From Brevundimonas sp. (lineage in GTDB: Bacteria > Pseudomonadota > Alphaproteobacteria > Caulobacterales > Caulobacteraceae): DNA of 64,000 bases. The position numbers were made by a program, and so were the translations under genes. The notes below the pieces were generated by a model. That model was not told the origin of the DNA, did not search any database, and worked only from the letters and a program-made list of their open reading frames with translations. The number at the start of each line of letters is the position of its first letter. Within the stretch, counting starts at the first letter, position 1. Shown piece by piece: positions 42,906 to 51,419 of the stretch. Location: contig SCVB01000103.1 in assembly GCA_004296955.1 (NCBI GenBank), positions 1 to 64,000 of the forward strand, given 5' to 3'.

Positions 42906-43465
42906 GCTCCTTCAGCACCCGGCCGAATATCGGCAAGGGCCTGCCTCAACGCCCGCCGTCCTCGCGACAGCAGGCTTTCCAGCGCCTCGACGCTGATCTC
43001 CATCAGGGCCGCGGCCTCGATGTTGGTCATCTCCTGATAGTGACACAGGACGATGGCCTCGCGCTGGCGGTCCGGCAGACGCGCCAGGGCGAGGTCGACC
43101 CGCGCGCCGATATCCGCCGCCAGCAAACCCCGGTCCGGGGCCGGGCCGGGGTCGGGCCGGTCGGGCGGCGTCGCCGTGGGCGTCTCGCGCCGCCGCCTCA
43201 GCCGGTCGTAGCAGAGGTTCAGACCGACCCGATGCAGCCAGGTGTCGAACTTGGCCTGGCCCGGGGTCCAGCGCGGAGCCTGTTTCCAGGCCCTCAGCAT
43301 GGCGTCCTGGGCCACATCCTCGGCCTCGGCCGGATCGCCCAGCATGCGCTGGGCGAGCGCCAGCATGCGCGGCAGCTTGCGCGCCACCATCGCCTGGATG
43401 GCCGCGGGGTCGCCCTGACCCACGCGACGCACCAGCTCCTCGTCGGGGTCGGCGATCAGCGCCAA
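42902..43465 (-). CDS. ECF RNA polymerase sigma factor
   Basis: A 187-residue sigma factor. Region 2: MVARKLPRMLALAQRMLGDP, AEDVAQDAMLRAWKQAP and FDTWLHRVGLNLCYDRLRR. Region 4: LPDRQREAIVLCHYQEMTN and EISVEALESLLSRGRRALRQ. The only in-frame start after an upstream stop is the TTG at 43465, with a GGAAGAGGG site. It is followed by its anti-sigma and a CnrX-like sensor, and preceded by an EF-hand protein 66 bases upstream on the same strand. Confidence 0.92.
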   Translation of the reverse strand: MALIADPDEELVRRVGQGDPAAIQAMVARKLPRMLALAQRMLGDPAEAEDVAQDAMLRAWKQAPRWTPGQAKFDTWLHRVGLNLCYDRLRRRRETPTATPPDRPDPGPAPDRGLLAADIGARVDLALARLPDRQREAIVLCHYQEMTNIEAAALMEISVEALESLLSRGRRALRQALADIRPGAEGA

Positions 43466-43531
43466 TCCGGCCCTCTTCCATCGTTACAGAAAGGGTCGCC
43501 CGGCTCATGACCGCCGTCCCCGACACCATCC

Positions 43532-44161
43532 TTACTCCGAAGCGGGCGCCGGGGGCGACGCCTGTCGCGCCGCGCGGCGTTCGACCATCCGCGCGCGGCG
43601 ATTCTCGCGCATGGCCTGGCGGCCGGCGCGGCCCTCTTCAGCGGTGACGAAGCCGTCATGGTCGCCGTCGAGGCGGTCGAAATGCTGCCCGGCGCGGGTC
43701 TGGACCTCGGCGATCACCACCGGTCCCCGGCCGCCCTCCGTCCCGGCCATGCCGCGCGGTCCATGACCCGGACCGCGATGGGCGCGCATTTGACGCGGGC
43801 CGTGGGCGGCGCGGCCTTCGCCGCGGGCCGAGCGGGCGGCGTCGAATTCGGCGCGGCTGACGGAGCCGTCGTCATCAGCGTCCAGCCGGTCGAAGCGGGC
43901 GTCGGCGCGGGCGGCCATATGCGCCTGCATGCCGGCGCGGCGCTCCTCGGCGGAGACCGAGCCGTCGCGATCGGCGTCCATGGCGGTCAGGCGCTGTACC
44001 CGGCCGTCGACGAATTCGGCGCGGCTGAGCCGGCTGTCGCCGTCCGTATCGGCGCGCATCGCCCGGGCCGGACGGTCCGGAGCCTGTTGGGCGACGGCGA
44101 CGCCGGCGGCGGCGGCGAGCGCCATGGCGGCCAGGCCGCTGACCAGAAGGGTCTTGTTCAT
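43532..44161 (-). CDS. Exported EF-hand protein
   Basis: A 209-residue protein with a signal peptide (ALAAAAGVAVAQQ). Four EF-hand-type loops with acidic D-x-D-x-D positions: DTDGDSRLSRAEF, DADRDGSVSAEE, DADDDGSVSRAEF and DGDHDGFVTAEE. Calcium binding is likely in the periplasm. The start at 44161 (MNKTLL) is chosen over 44215 because it exposes the signal peptide. It is the first gene of a presumed EF-hand/ECF/anti-sigma/sensor operon. A His/Gly/Arg-rich linker splits the two EF-hand pairs. Confidence 0.88.
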   Translation of the reverse strand: MNKTLLVSGLAAMALAAAAGVAVAQQAPDRPARAMRADTDGDSRLSRAEFVDGRVQRLTAMDADRDGSVSAEERRAGMQAHMAARADARFDRLDADDDGSVSRAEFDAARSARGEGRAAHGPRQMRAHRGPGHGPRGMAGTEGGRGPVVIAEVQTRAGQHFDRLDGDHDGFVTAEEGRAGRQAMRENRRARMVERRAARQASPPAPASE

Positions 44162-44227
44162 CTCGATATCTCCATGGCCGCCGGGTGCGGCCTCTGTCCC
44201 TGTCTCGAGAGTCAAACGCGGATCGGG

Positions 44228-47116
44228 TCAGTCTCCGTCGCGGGGCGCCGGCAGGGCTGTTTCGAAGGCCGCGCGGGCCGCCGTCCGCACCGCCGCCAGC
44301 CGCTGTTTCAACTCGCTGAAATCGGCGAGGCCCGCCGCTTCCGCGAGGCGCCGCCGGAAGCCTTCGGGCTCCTGGTCGGGATCGGGACGGTCGTCGAAGG
44401 CCGCGCCGAGGACCTGGCTGAGCGCCTGCTGCAGTCGCCAGGCCTCGGCGAGATCCGGATCGGCGGCGAGGGCTTCCGGCGTTGAGACGGTCAGCGGCGC
44501 CCCGGCCGCGGCCGCCGTCAGCTGGCGGACCTGGGCGACGAATTCGGCGTCGACCTGGCCGCCGGGCGCGAGCTTGAGGTCCCAGGGACCCTGTCCGGGC
44601 CGCTCGCGCGCCATCAGATCCCGCATCCGCCGGGCGTCGGCGGCGACGCTCACGCCCGGCCGGGGCCGGCGCAGGATGGCCTCCAGCGACGCCGAGGTCC
44701 GGGCGCCGAAGGCGGGATCGTCGGTCCAGACCACGCGGGCGCGGGTCAGGGCCATGAACTCCCAGGTGTCGGCCTCGGTCGCATAATAGTCCTCGACCGC
44801 CGACAGCCGCAGCGACACCGGCCCCTTGGCCGCGCCGGGCCGCAGGCGCATGTCGACCTCGTACAGCCCGCCCTCGGCCGTATGCGCCGACAGGGCCGCG
44901 ATCAGCCGCTGGGTGAAGCGGGAATAGAAGACGCCGGCGGCCCAGCCCTTGCCGTCGGACGCCGCCTCGGGCGGGGCGTCATAGACGGTCATCAGATCGA
45001 GGTCCGAACTGGCGGTCATCTCGCGCGATCCGGCCTTGCCGAGGGCGACGACGGCCACGGAACCGCCCGGCAGTGCTCCGCCCTGACGGACGGTCTCGGC
45101 CATGGCGGCCGGCGCCAGGGCGTCCATGACGGCGTCGGCCAGGGCGGTGTAGGCGCGACCGGCCGGCTCCGGCCCGATGCGGCCGGTCAGGGTCTGGACG
45201 CCGATGCGGAACATCTGGTCGCGATGGAGGCGGCGCACGGCGTTCATGGCGCCTTCGAAATCCGGCGCGGCGCGTGCTTCATCGGCCATCTGGTCAAACA
45301 GGCCCGTGTTGACGCCCAGCTGGGTATGGAAGCGGGCGTCCAGCATGCTGTCGAGGGCGGCGGGATAGCGGCCCAGGGTGCGCGCCAGTCGGGGGGCGAA
45401 GGCCATGACGCCGACCACCAGGTCGAACAGCTTCGGCTGGGCCAGGAACAGGGCCTGGACCTGCACGCCGCTGTTCAGGCCGGCGAAGAAGACGGCGAAG
45501 CGGCGGAAGGCGGCGTCGGCGGCGCCGGTGTCGGCCAGGGCCGTCAACAGGCGGGGGGCCAGCCGGGTGAACAGCTCCCGGCCCCGCGCCGAGCGGGTGG
45601 CCGGGATGCGCCCGTGGTGCCAGCTGCGGATCGTGTCGGCCACGCCCGCCGGCTCGGTGAATCCCATCCGCCCCAGGGTCGCCAGGGTTTCGGGATCGTT
45701 CTCGACCCCCGTGAAGACGAGGGAGCCATAGGGGGAGGACAGGGCCTCCTCGCCCTCAAACAGTTCGCCATAGGTGCGGTTGACCCCGACCAGCACGGCC
45801 TCGACCCGGCCGTCGAAGGCGGCGAGGTCGCCTTCCCCCGCCAGCGCAGCCACCGCCGCCCGCGCCGCGGGCTCGACCGGCAGGGTGTGGGTCTGTTCGT
45901 CGTGGAGCATCTGCACCCGGTGCTCCAGCCCGCGCAGCTCGACATAGGCGGCGGTCAGGGCGGCGCAGGCTCCGGCGCTGACATGGCCGGCGTCGCGCAG
46001 GGCGGCGAGGGCGTCGACGGTGCGCGGACTGCGCAGCGCCGGATCGCGGCCGCCGAGGATCAACTGCTGCGTCTGGGCGAAGAATTCGATCTCGCGGATG
46101 CCGCCGCGACCCAGTTTCAGATTGGAGCCGGCGGCGTCCATGGCCTCGCCAGTCTTGTGGACGTGGATCTGGCGCTTGATCGACTGGATGTCGAGGATGG
46201 CCGGATAGTCGAGGCTGCGCCGCCAGATGAAGGGCCGCAGCGCCTTGAGGAAGTCGGCGCCGGCGGCCAGGTCCCCGACGACCGGACGGGCCTTGATGAA
46301 GGCCGCCCGCTCCCAGTTCTGGCCGACGCTCTCATAGTAGGCGAGCGCCATGGGGGCGGCGACTACAGGCGGAGTGGACGACGGATCGGGCCGCAGCCGC
46401 AGGTCGAAGCGGAAGACATAGCCGTCGCCGGTCCGCTCCTGCATCAGCGAGGCCAGGGCGTGGGCGGCGCGATCGACGAATTTCTGCGGCTCCACCCCCT
46501 CGGCCAAGGCGCTCTCCAGCGCCTCCGGCTCCCAGAACAGGCTGACGTCGATGTCGGAGGAATAGTTGAGCTCGAAGGCACCGTGCTTGCCCATGGCGAA
46601 GCCGAACAGGCCCGGCACCGGGCCGCGGGGATCGTCGGCGGCGGACGCCAGCTTGCCCCGCTCCCGCTGGTCATGGGCCACGGCGCGCAGGGCGGCCTGG
46701 ACCGAGGCGTCCGCGAAGCGGCTGAGCGCCCCGGTGACGGCGTCGAGGTCCCAGACTCCCCCGAGGTCGGCCAGGGCGGTGAGCAGGTGAAGCTCGGCCT
46801 TGAGCCGGCGAAGCGGGGCGCGGACCGCGTCGGCGCCGTCGGTCAGGGTCGAGGTGCGCGCGAGGATGTCGGCCAGCCGGTCCTGCGGATCGTCGGCCAG
46901 AACGGCGTCCAGACGGTCGGGCCAGCGCCGGGCCAGGCCGAACAGATAGGGCGAGGCGGCGAAAACCGGGGCCAGGGCGGGCCAGGCGGCCTCCAGCCGG
47001 TCGCTCCAGCCGGCCTCGCGCGCCGCTTCCGACAACCGCTCCCGGGCGCGGTCCGCGGCCTCGGAGTCGATCACTGGGCCGCAGGGAGCCAGCACGTCGC
47101 CCAGGGGCGCGCTCAT
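44228..47116 (-). CDS. glnE: Bifunctional glutamine synthetase adenylyltransferase/deadenylase
   Basis: A 962-residue GlnE, full length. It has two nucleotidyltransferase domains: the N-terminal deadenylase with SSDIDVSLF (about residue 182) and the C-terminal adenylyltransferase with SSDLDLMTVYD (about 705). PII/GlnB- and glutamine-binding regions lie between. It controls glutamine synthetase activity by adding or removing AMP. Its ATG overlaps the stop of the upstream sensor kinase (ATGA, 47113-47116). Confidence 0.95.
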   Translation of the reverse strand: MSAPLGDVLAPCGPVIDSEAADRARERLSEAAREAGWSDRLEAAWPALAPVFAASPYLFGLARRWPDRLDAVLADDPQDRLADILARTSTLTDGADAVRAPLRRLKAELHLLTALADLGGVWDLDAVTGALSRFADASVQAALRAVAHDQRERGKLASAADDPRGPVPGLFGFAMGKHGAFELNYSSDIDVSLFWEPEALESALAEGVEPQKFVDRAAHALASLMQERTGDGYVFRFDLRLRPDPSSTPPVVAAPMALAYYESVGQNWERAAFIKARPVVGDLAAGADFLKALRPFIWRRSLDYPAILDIQSIKRQIHVHKTGEAMDAAGSNLKLGRGGIREIEFFAQTQQLILGGRDPALRSPRTVDALAALRDAGHVSAGACAALTAAYVELRGLEHRVQMLHDEQTHTLPVEPAARAAVAALAGEGDLAAFDGRVEAVLVGVNRTYGELFEGEEALSSPYGSLVFTGVENDPETLATLGRMGFTEPAGVADTIRSWHHGRIPATRSARGRELFTRLAPRLLTALADTGAADAAFRRFAVFFAGLNSGVQVQALFLAQPKLFDLVVGVMAFAPRLARTLGRYPAALDSMLDARFHTQLGVNTGLFDQMADEARAAPDFEGAMNAVRRLHRDQMFRIGVQTLTGRIGPEPAGRAYTALADAVMDALAPAAMAETVRQGGALPGGSVAVVALGKAGSREMTASSDLDLMTVYDAPPEAASDGKGWAAGVFYSRFTQRLIAALSAHTAEGGLYEVDMRLRPGAAKGPVSLRLSAVEDYYATEADTWEFMALTRARVVWTDDPAFGARTSASLEAILRRPRPGVSVAADARRMRDLMARERPGQGPWDLKLAPGGQVDAEFVAQVRQLTAAAAGAPLTVSTPEALAADPDLAEAWRLQQALSQVLGAAFDDRPDPDQEPEGFRRRLAEAAGLADFSELKQRLAAVRTAARAAFETALPAPRDGD

Positions 47117-48519
47117 TCCGCCGCCGGCAGGACCAGAGCCACGCGCAGGCCGGGGCCGAAGCCGCCGTATTCGCCAGGTCCCTCATCCAGCAGAATGCGG
47201 CCGCCATGGGCCTCCATCACCGCCCCGACCAGCGACAGGCCGAGGCCCGAGCCGGCCTCGGTGCGGCTGTTGTCCAGCCGGACGAAGCGTTCGATGACCC
47301 GCTCGCGATCCGCCTCGGGCACGCCCGGGCCGGTGTCGGTGACCGAGAATTCGATGTCGCCCGACGAGCGCCGCCGGGCGCGCAGCATCACGGCGCCCCC
47401 CGTCGGGGTGTATTTGATGGCGTTGTCGATGATGTTGGCCAGGGCCTGGGCGAGGAAGGGCTGGTTGCCCTCGATCATCAGGCCGCGCTCGATCTCGGCC
47501 GAGAACTCCAGACCCTTGTCCTCCGAGGCGGGCTCATAGAGCTCGGCCATGTCGGCGGCCAGGTCGGCGGCGTCGAACAGCTTCGGATCGGGCGTGCGTC
47601 CCGCGGCGGCCTGCAGCCGGGCGATGGCGAGGACAGTGTTGAAGGTCTTGAGCAGGTTGTCGGCCTCGTCGAGCGCCAGCTGGACCGCGTCGACGCCGTT
47701 GATCTTGCCGGCGTCGGCGTCCATCAGCGCCACTTCCAGCTTGGCCCGCATCCGGGTCAGGGGCGAGCGTAGGTCGTGGGCGATGGCGTCGCCGGCGTGG
47801 CGGATCGAGGCCATCGACCCTTCCAGCCGCTCGAGCATGGTGTTCAGACCGGCGCCCAGTTCGTCCAGCTCGTCGCCGGAGTTCCGCACTACGGCGCGGG
47901 CCTTGAGGTCGCCCTCCTGCACCGCCGTGACGACCTTGTTCAGCCGGCCCATGGCGCGTTCCAGATTTCGGCTGACCAGCACCCCGCCGGCCAGGCCGAG
48001 CAGGAGCACGATCCCCATGGCGGTCCACAGCGCCTGGGTCAGACGCGCCAGATAGGCTTCGGTGTCGCCCAGGGACTGGCCGACGAACAGCATCCCTCCC
48101 CCCGACAGACGCACCTGCACGCCGCGGACCTGGGGCCGGGTGACCCGTCCCTCAACGTCCGTGTCGGTGAAGGGGAAGGTGATCCACTGCTGGTCTTCCT
48201 GCAGCGTCTCGATGGGGAAGTTGGTCAGGCTGCCGGTGACCTGGCTGCCGTCGGGGTTCTTGAGCAGATAGAGGAAGGAGTTGTCGCGCAGGGTCCGGTC
48301 GATCAGCGCCATGTTGAGCGCGTCGAAGCCACGCTCCTTGTAGATGCCGGTCAGCACCTGCATCTCGCCGCGCACCTCGCGCTCGGCCTTGGTCCGCGCC
48401 TCGGAGGCCGAGGCGAAATAGACCCAGGCGAGGATGGCGCTGGCCGCCGCCGCGAACAGGGCAAGGAACAGCAGCGTCAGCCGGAAGGGCGTGCGGCGGA
48501 GTAGAGAGGGGAGCCGCAT
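47113..48519 (-). CDS. Two-component sensor histidine kinase
   Basis: A 468-residue kinase with two membrane helices (about 10-32 and 158-182) around a 125-residue periplasmic sensor. A HAMP domain follows (about 183-240), HisKA with the H-box DAIAHDLRSPLTRMRAKLE (phospho-His near 251) and HATPase_c (ALANIIDNAIKYTP; DTGPGV; GSGLGLSLVGAVMEAHGG). Downstream gene of the degP-linked response regulator (9-base gap) and upstream of glnE. Signal unknown. Confidence 0.9.
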   Translation of the reverse strand: MRLPSLLRRTPFRLTLLFLALFAAAASAILAWVYFASASEARTKAEREVRGEMQVLTGIYKERGFDALNMALIDRTLRDNSFLYLLKNPDGSQVTGSLTNFPIETLQEDQQWITFPFTDTDVEGRVTRPQVRGVQVRLSGGGMLFVGQSLGDTEAYLARLTQALWTAMGIVLLLGLAGGVLVSRNLERAMGRLNKVVTAVQEGDLKARAVVRNSGDELDELGAGLNTMLERLEGSMASIRHAGDAIAHDLRSPLTRMRAKLEVALMDADAGKINGVDAVQLALDEADNLLKTFNTVLAIARLQAAAGRTPDPKLFDAADLAADMAELYEPASEDKGLEFSAEIERGLMIEGNQPFLAQALANIIDNAIKYTPTGGAVMLRARRRSSGDIEFSVTDTGPGVPEADRERVIERFVRLDNSRTEAGSGLGLSLVGAVMEAHGGRILLDEGPGEYGGFGPGLRVALVLPAAE

Positions 48520-48528
48520 CGACGTCGC

Positions 48529-49200
48529 TTACGGCTCCAGCCGGTATCCCGCCCCGCGCACCGTCTGCAGCATGGCGTGGTCGAAGCCCTTGTCGATCTT
48601 GGCGCGCAGGCGGCTGATGTGGACGTCGATCACATTGGTCTGGGGGTCGAAATGATATTCCCAGACCTTCTCCAGCAGCATGGTGCGGGTCACCGACTGG
48701 CCGGCGTGGCGCATCAGGAACTCCAGCAGCTGGAATTCGCGCGGCTGCAGGTCGATCTCCTTGCCGGAGCGGTGAACCGTGCGGGCGATCAGGTTCATCT
48801 CGAGATCGCCGACCTTGAGCATGGTGGCCACGCTGCCGGACTCGCGGCGGCGCGACAGGGCCTCGACCCGGGCGATCAGCTCGGAGAAGGCATAGGGCTT
48901 GACCAGATAGTCGTCGGCGCCGGCGTTCAGCCCGGTCACACGGTCCTCGACCTCGCCGAGAGCGGACAGGAACAGGACGGGGGTCTGATCGCCGTCGCGA
49001 CGCAGGGTCTCGACCATGCCGATGCCGTCGAGGCGCGGCATCATCCGGTCGACCACATAGACGTCGTAGCCGCCCTTCTGGGCCTCCAGCAGGCCGAAGG
49101 CGCCGTCGACGGCGTGGGTCGGCTCGTGTCCGGCCTCGGTCAGTCCCCGGACCATGGCGGTCGCGGCTTCAGCGTCGTCCTCGACCACCAGAATGCGCAT
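48529..49200 (-). CDS. OmpR-family response regulator
   Basis: A 223-residue regulator. The receiver domain (1-115) has the phospho-Asp in VVDRMMPRLDG (about 51) and Lys in DYLVKPYAF (about 101). The winged-helix effector domain (about 125-222) ends VRGAGYRLEP. The paired kinase follows after 9 bases. Gene order degP-regulator-kinase-glnE suggests envelope-stress or related control; targets unknown. Confidence 0.93.
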   Translation of the reverse strand: MRILVVEDDAEAATAMVRGLTEAGHEPTHAVDGAFGLLEAQKGGYDVYVVDRMMPRLDGIGMVETLRRDGDQTPVLFLSALGEVEDRVTGLNAGADDYLVKPYAFSELIARVEALSRRRESGSVATMLKVGDLEMNLIARTVHRSGKEIDLQPREFQLLEFLMRHAGQSVTRTMLLEKVWEYHFDPQTNVIDVHISRLRAKIDKGFDHAMLQTVRGAGYRLEP

Positions 49201-49224
49201 GGAATCAGCCCCTCAAACGTGAAT

Positions 49225-49252
49225 CGCCGCCGATGTTAGCGCATCGGCGGCG
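49225..49252 (-). terminator. Perfect hairpin downstream of degP
   Basis: CGCCGCCGATG (49225-49235) and CATCGGCGGCG (49242-49252) are perfect 11-bp complements with a six-base loop, 18 bases after the degP stop. The minus-strand continuation ATTCACGTTT has modest T content. It probably ends or attenuates degP transcription before the two-component genes. Confidence 0.7.
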
Positions 49253-49269
49253 AAGGGGGCAGTTAAGGC

Positions 49270-50814
49270 TTATTCAGACTTCGGAAGGTCAAGGGGGAAG
49301 GGCACATTGCCTCTCGGCGTCCAGATCATCAGGAACAGCGAATCCCGGTCGGCGGCCCGCGCCGCCTGGACCGCAGCCTGAAGATCGGCGATCGAGGTGA
49401 CCGGGGCGGTGCCGGCCCGGAAGATCACATAGCCGGGCTGGAAGCCCTGCGTGGCGCCCCGGCCCGCCTGGGTGACGACGACGCCGTTGACGTTGGCCGG
49501 GATTTCATAGCGCTGGCGCAACGCCGCCGACAGGGGGGCGACATTGATGCCTGCGACGGCGGTTCCAGCCTGGGCCGGCGCCGGAGTCTCGAGATCCTCG
49601 GCCCCGTTGCGCCCGGCCTGCAGGTCAGTCTCCGACGGCCGGGTGCCCGAGCGGACGTTCACCGTCTGGCGCCGTCCGTCCCGAAGGATGTCCAGCCGCA
49701 GGGTGTCCCCGGCCCGCGCCCGACCGACGCGACGGGTCAGTTCGCTGGAGGTGGCGACCGCCTCGCCGTTCATGGCCGTGACGACATCGCCGGCCTGCAG
49801 CCCGCCGCGATCGGCCGGTCCGCCGGGGGTGACGCTGTTGATCAGCGCGCCCCGGGTGTTCTCGGGCAGGCCCATGGACTCGCGATAGGGGGCCAGATTG
49901 CCGATCTCGACGCCGAGATAGCCGCGCTCGATCGCTTCGCCGCGCATCAGCCGGTCGGTGATCGGCTTGGCGATCGCGGCCGGAATGGCGAAGCCGATGC
50001 CGACCGAGCCGCCGGTAGGCGAATAGATGGCGGAGTTCACGCCGATGACGCGGCCGTAGATGTCGAAGGTCGGGCCGCCCGAATTGCCCCGGTTGATGGC
50101 GGCGTCGATCTGCAGATAGTCGGTATAGGGCGTCGAGGCGTCGACGTCGCCACGCCCCTGGGCCGAAACAATGCCCGCCGTCGCCGTGCCGCCAAGGCCG
50201 AAGGGGTTGCCCACGGCGATGACCCAGTCGCCGACGCGCGGCTGGGCGGCCTCTTCGAAATTGACGAAGGGGAAGTCGCTCCCGTCGACCTTGATGACCG
50301 CCAGGTCCGTGGCCTCGTCGCGGCCCACCAGACGCGCTTCGAGCTCGCGCCCGTCGGCCAGTTTGACCGTAATCTCGGTGGCGTCAGCGACGACGTGGTT
50401 GTTGGTGACGATGAAGCCGTTGGCGGCGATGAAGAAGCCCGAACCGGCGCCCATGGCGACCGCGCCTTCGCCTTCCGCGCCCTCCTCGCCCTCTTCGGCC
50501 CCGTTGGGATTGGGGATGGCGAAGGGCAGGCCGGGGACCTGGATCATGCTGGGCTGGCGCACCCGCGTCTTCACATCGATCTGGACCACGGCGGGAGCGA
50601 CCTGGGAGAAGATGTCGGCGAAACTGAGCGGCGCCCCCTGCGGCGGAGCGAAGGCGAGGCCGGAGCCGCCGGCGTTGGGCGCCAGCCGCCCCGAGACGCC
50701 CGCCACCGGGCCGGCTGCGGCCGAGGGCCAGTCGATGACGCCGCCGGCGGTCGCCGCGGCGGCGAAGGTCAGGCCCGCGATGGCCCCCAGCATGAATTCC
50801 TTGCGCTTCATCAT
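49270..50814 (-). CDS. degP: DegP/HtrA periplasmic serine protease
   Basis: A 514-residue HtrA protease. A signal sequence (MLGAIAGLTFAAAATAGG) precedes a trypsin-like domain with triad H140 (VTNNHVV), D170 (ATDLAVI) and S245 (RGNSGGP). PDZ1 (about 300-390, GALINSVTPGGPADRGGLQ) and PDZ2 (about 420-505) follow. An acidic loop (GAEEGEEGAEGEG) is inserted before the active site. It degrades or holds misfolded envelope proteins. A heat-shock-like promoter lies upstream. Confidence 0.94.
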   Translation of the reverse strand: MMKRKEFMLGAIAGLTFAAAATAGGVIDWPSAAAGPVAGVSGRLAPNAGGSGLAFAPPQGAPLSFADIFSQVAPAVVQIDVKTRVRQPSMIQVPGLPFAIPNPNGAEEGEEGAEGEGAVAMGAGSGFFIAANGFIVTNNHVVADATEITVKLADGRELEARLVGRDEATDLAVIKVDGSDFPFVNFEEAAQPRVGDWVIAVGNPFGLGGTATAGIVSAQGRGDVDASTPYTDYLQIDAAINRGNSGGPTFDIYGRVIGVNSAIYSPTGGSVGIGFAIPAAIAKPITDRLMRGEAIERGYLGVEIGNLAPYRESMGLPENTRGALINSVTPGGPADRGGLQAGDVVTAMNGEAVATSSELTRRVGRARAGDTLRLDILRDGRRQTVNVRSGTRPSETDLQAGRNGAEDLETPAPAQAGTAVAGINVAPLSAALRQRYEIPANVNGVVVTQAGRGATQGFQPGYVIFRAGTAPVTSIADLQAAVQAARAADRDSLFLMIWTPRGNVPFPLDLPKSE

Positions 50815-50866
50815 AGGCGTGTCTTGCGATCCTCTCGTCGGGCGCGGGACGCCCGTTGGGCCTTAC

Positions 50867-50895
50867 AATATAGGGCTGCGGCCCGTTTCACCAAG
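50867..50895 (-). promoter_or_regulatory. Candidate sigma-32-like promoter for degP
   Basis: On the minus strand, CTTGGTG (50895-50889) and CCCTATATT (50875-50867) are separated by 13 bases. This resembles the heat-shock sigma-32 pattern CTTGAAA-N13-17-CCCCATNT. It lies 52 bases upstream of the degP ATG. The -10-like TATATT is also strong for the housekeeping sigma. Confidence 0.5.
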
Positions 50896-50924
50896 GCGAC
50901 GGCGCGATGACCGGTCCGCAGACC

Positions 50925-51419
50925 CTAGTGGTCAGACGGCTTTGCGTCAGGATCGGGGCGAACGGCCTGATCGGCGAGAATCCGCGCCAGTTCGGCCTCT
51001 TCGGCGGCGGTCAGGGGCGGCGTCTCGGCCGGGCGGCGGCGGCGCGCGACAAACAGCAGGCCGGCGCCGGCGGCCGCCAACGCCGCGACCGGCCCGAACC
51101 AGAGCAGCCAGGTGCCCCCCCGCAGCGGCGGGGTGAACAGGACGAAGTCGCCGTAGCGGCGGACCAGATCGTCGCGGACCTGTTGGTCGCTGCGTCCGGC
51201 GGCGATCTGCTCGCGCACGAGGGCGCGCATGTCGGCGGCGATGCCGGCCGGGCTGTCGGCGATGGCCTCGTGCTGACAGACGACGCAGCGGATGTCTTCG
51301 AACAGGGCGCGCGCCCGCGCCTCCTGGGCCGCGTCCGGCAGGGGACGGTCCGGCCGGGGTGCCGGTTCGGCGGCGACCAGACCCAGGGCCGCGACGGCGA
51401 TCAGCAGGGCGCGCTTCAT
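50925..51419 (-). CDS. ccmH: Cytochrome c maturation protein CcmH (CycL)
   Basis: A 164-residue protein. Signal peptide, then the redox motif RCVVCQ (C45, C48) in the periplasmic N-domain, and one C-terminal membrane helix (about 107-127). CcmH keeps apocytochrome c cysteines reduced for heme attachment. Its ATG overlaps the ccmF stop (ATGA, 51416-51419). Last gene of cycHJKL (ccmI-ccmE-ccmF-ccmH). Confidence 0.93.
   Translation of the reverse strand: MKRALLIAVAALGLVAAEPAPRPDRPLPDAAQEARARALFEDIRCVVCQHEAIADSPAGIAADMRALVREQIAAGRSDQQVRDDLVRRYGDFVLFTPPLRGGTWLLWFGPVAALAAAGAGLLFVARRRRPAETPPLTAAEEAELARILADQAVRPDPDAKPSDH

Noticed and set aside
44882-47539. 885-codon plus-strand frame opposite glnE
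   Set aside because: Translation is Gly/Arg/Gln low-complexity with no domain, while the minus strand encodes a complete GlnE.
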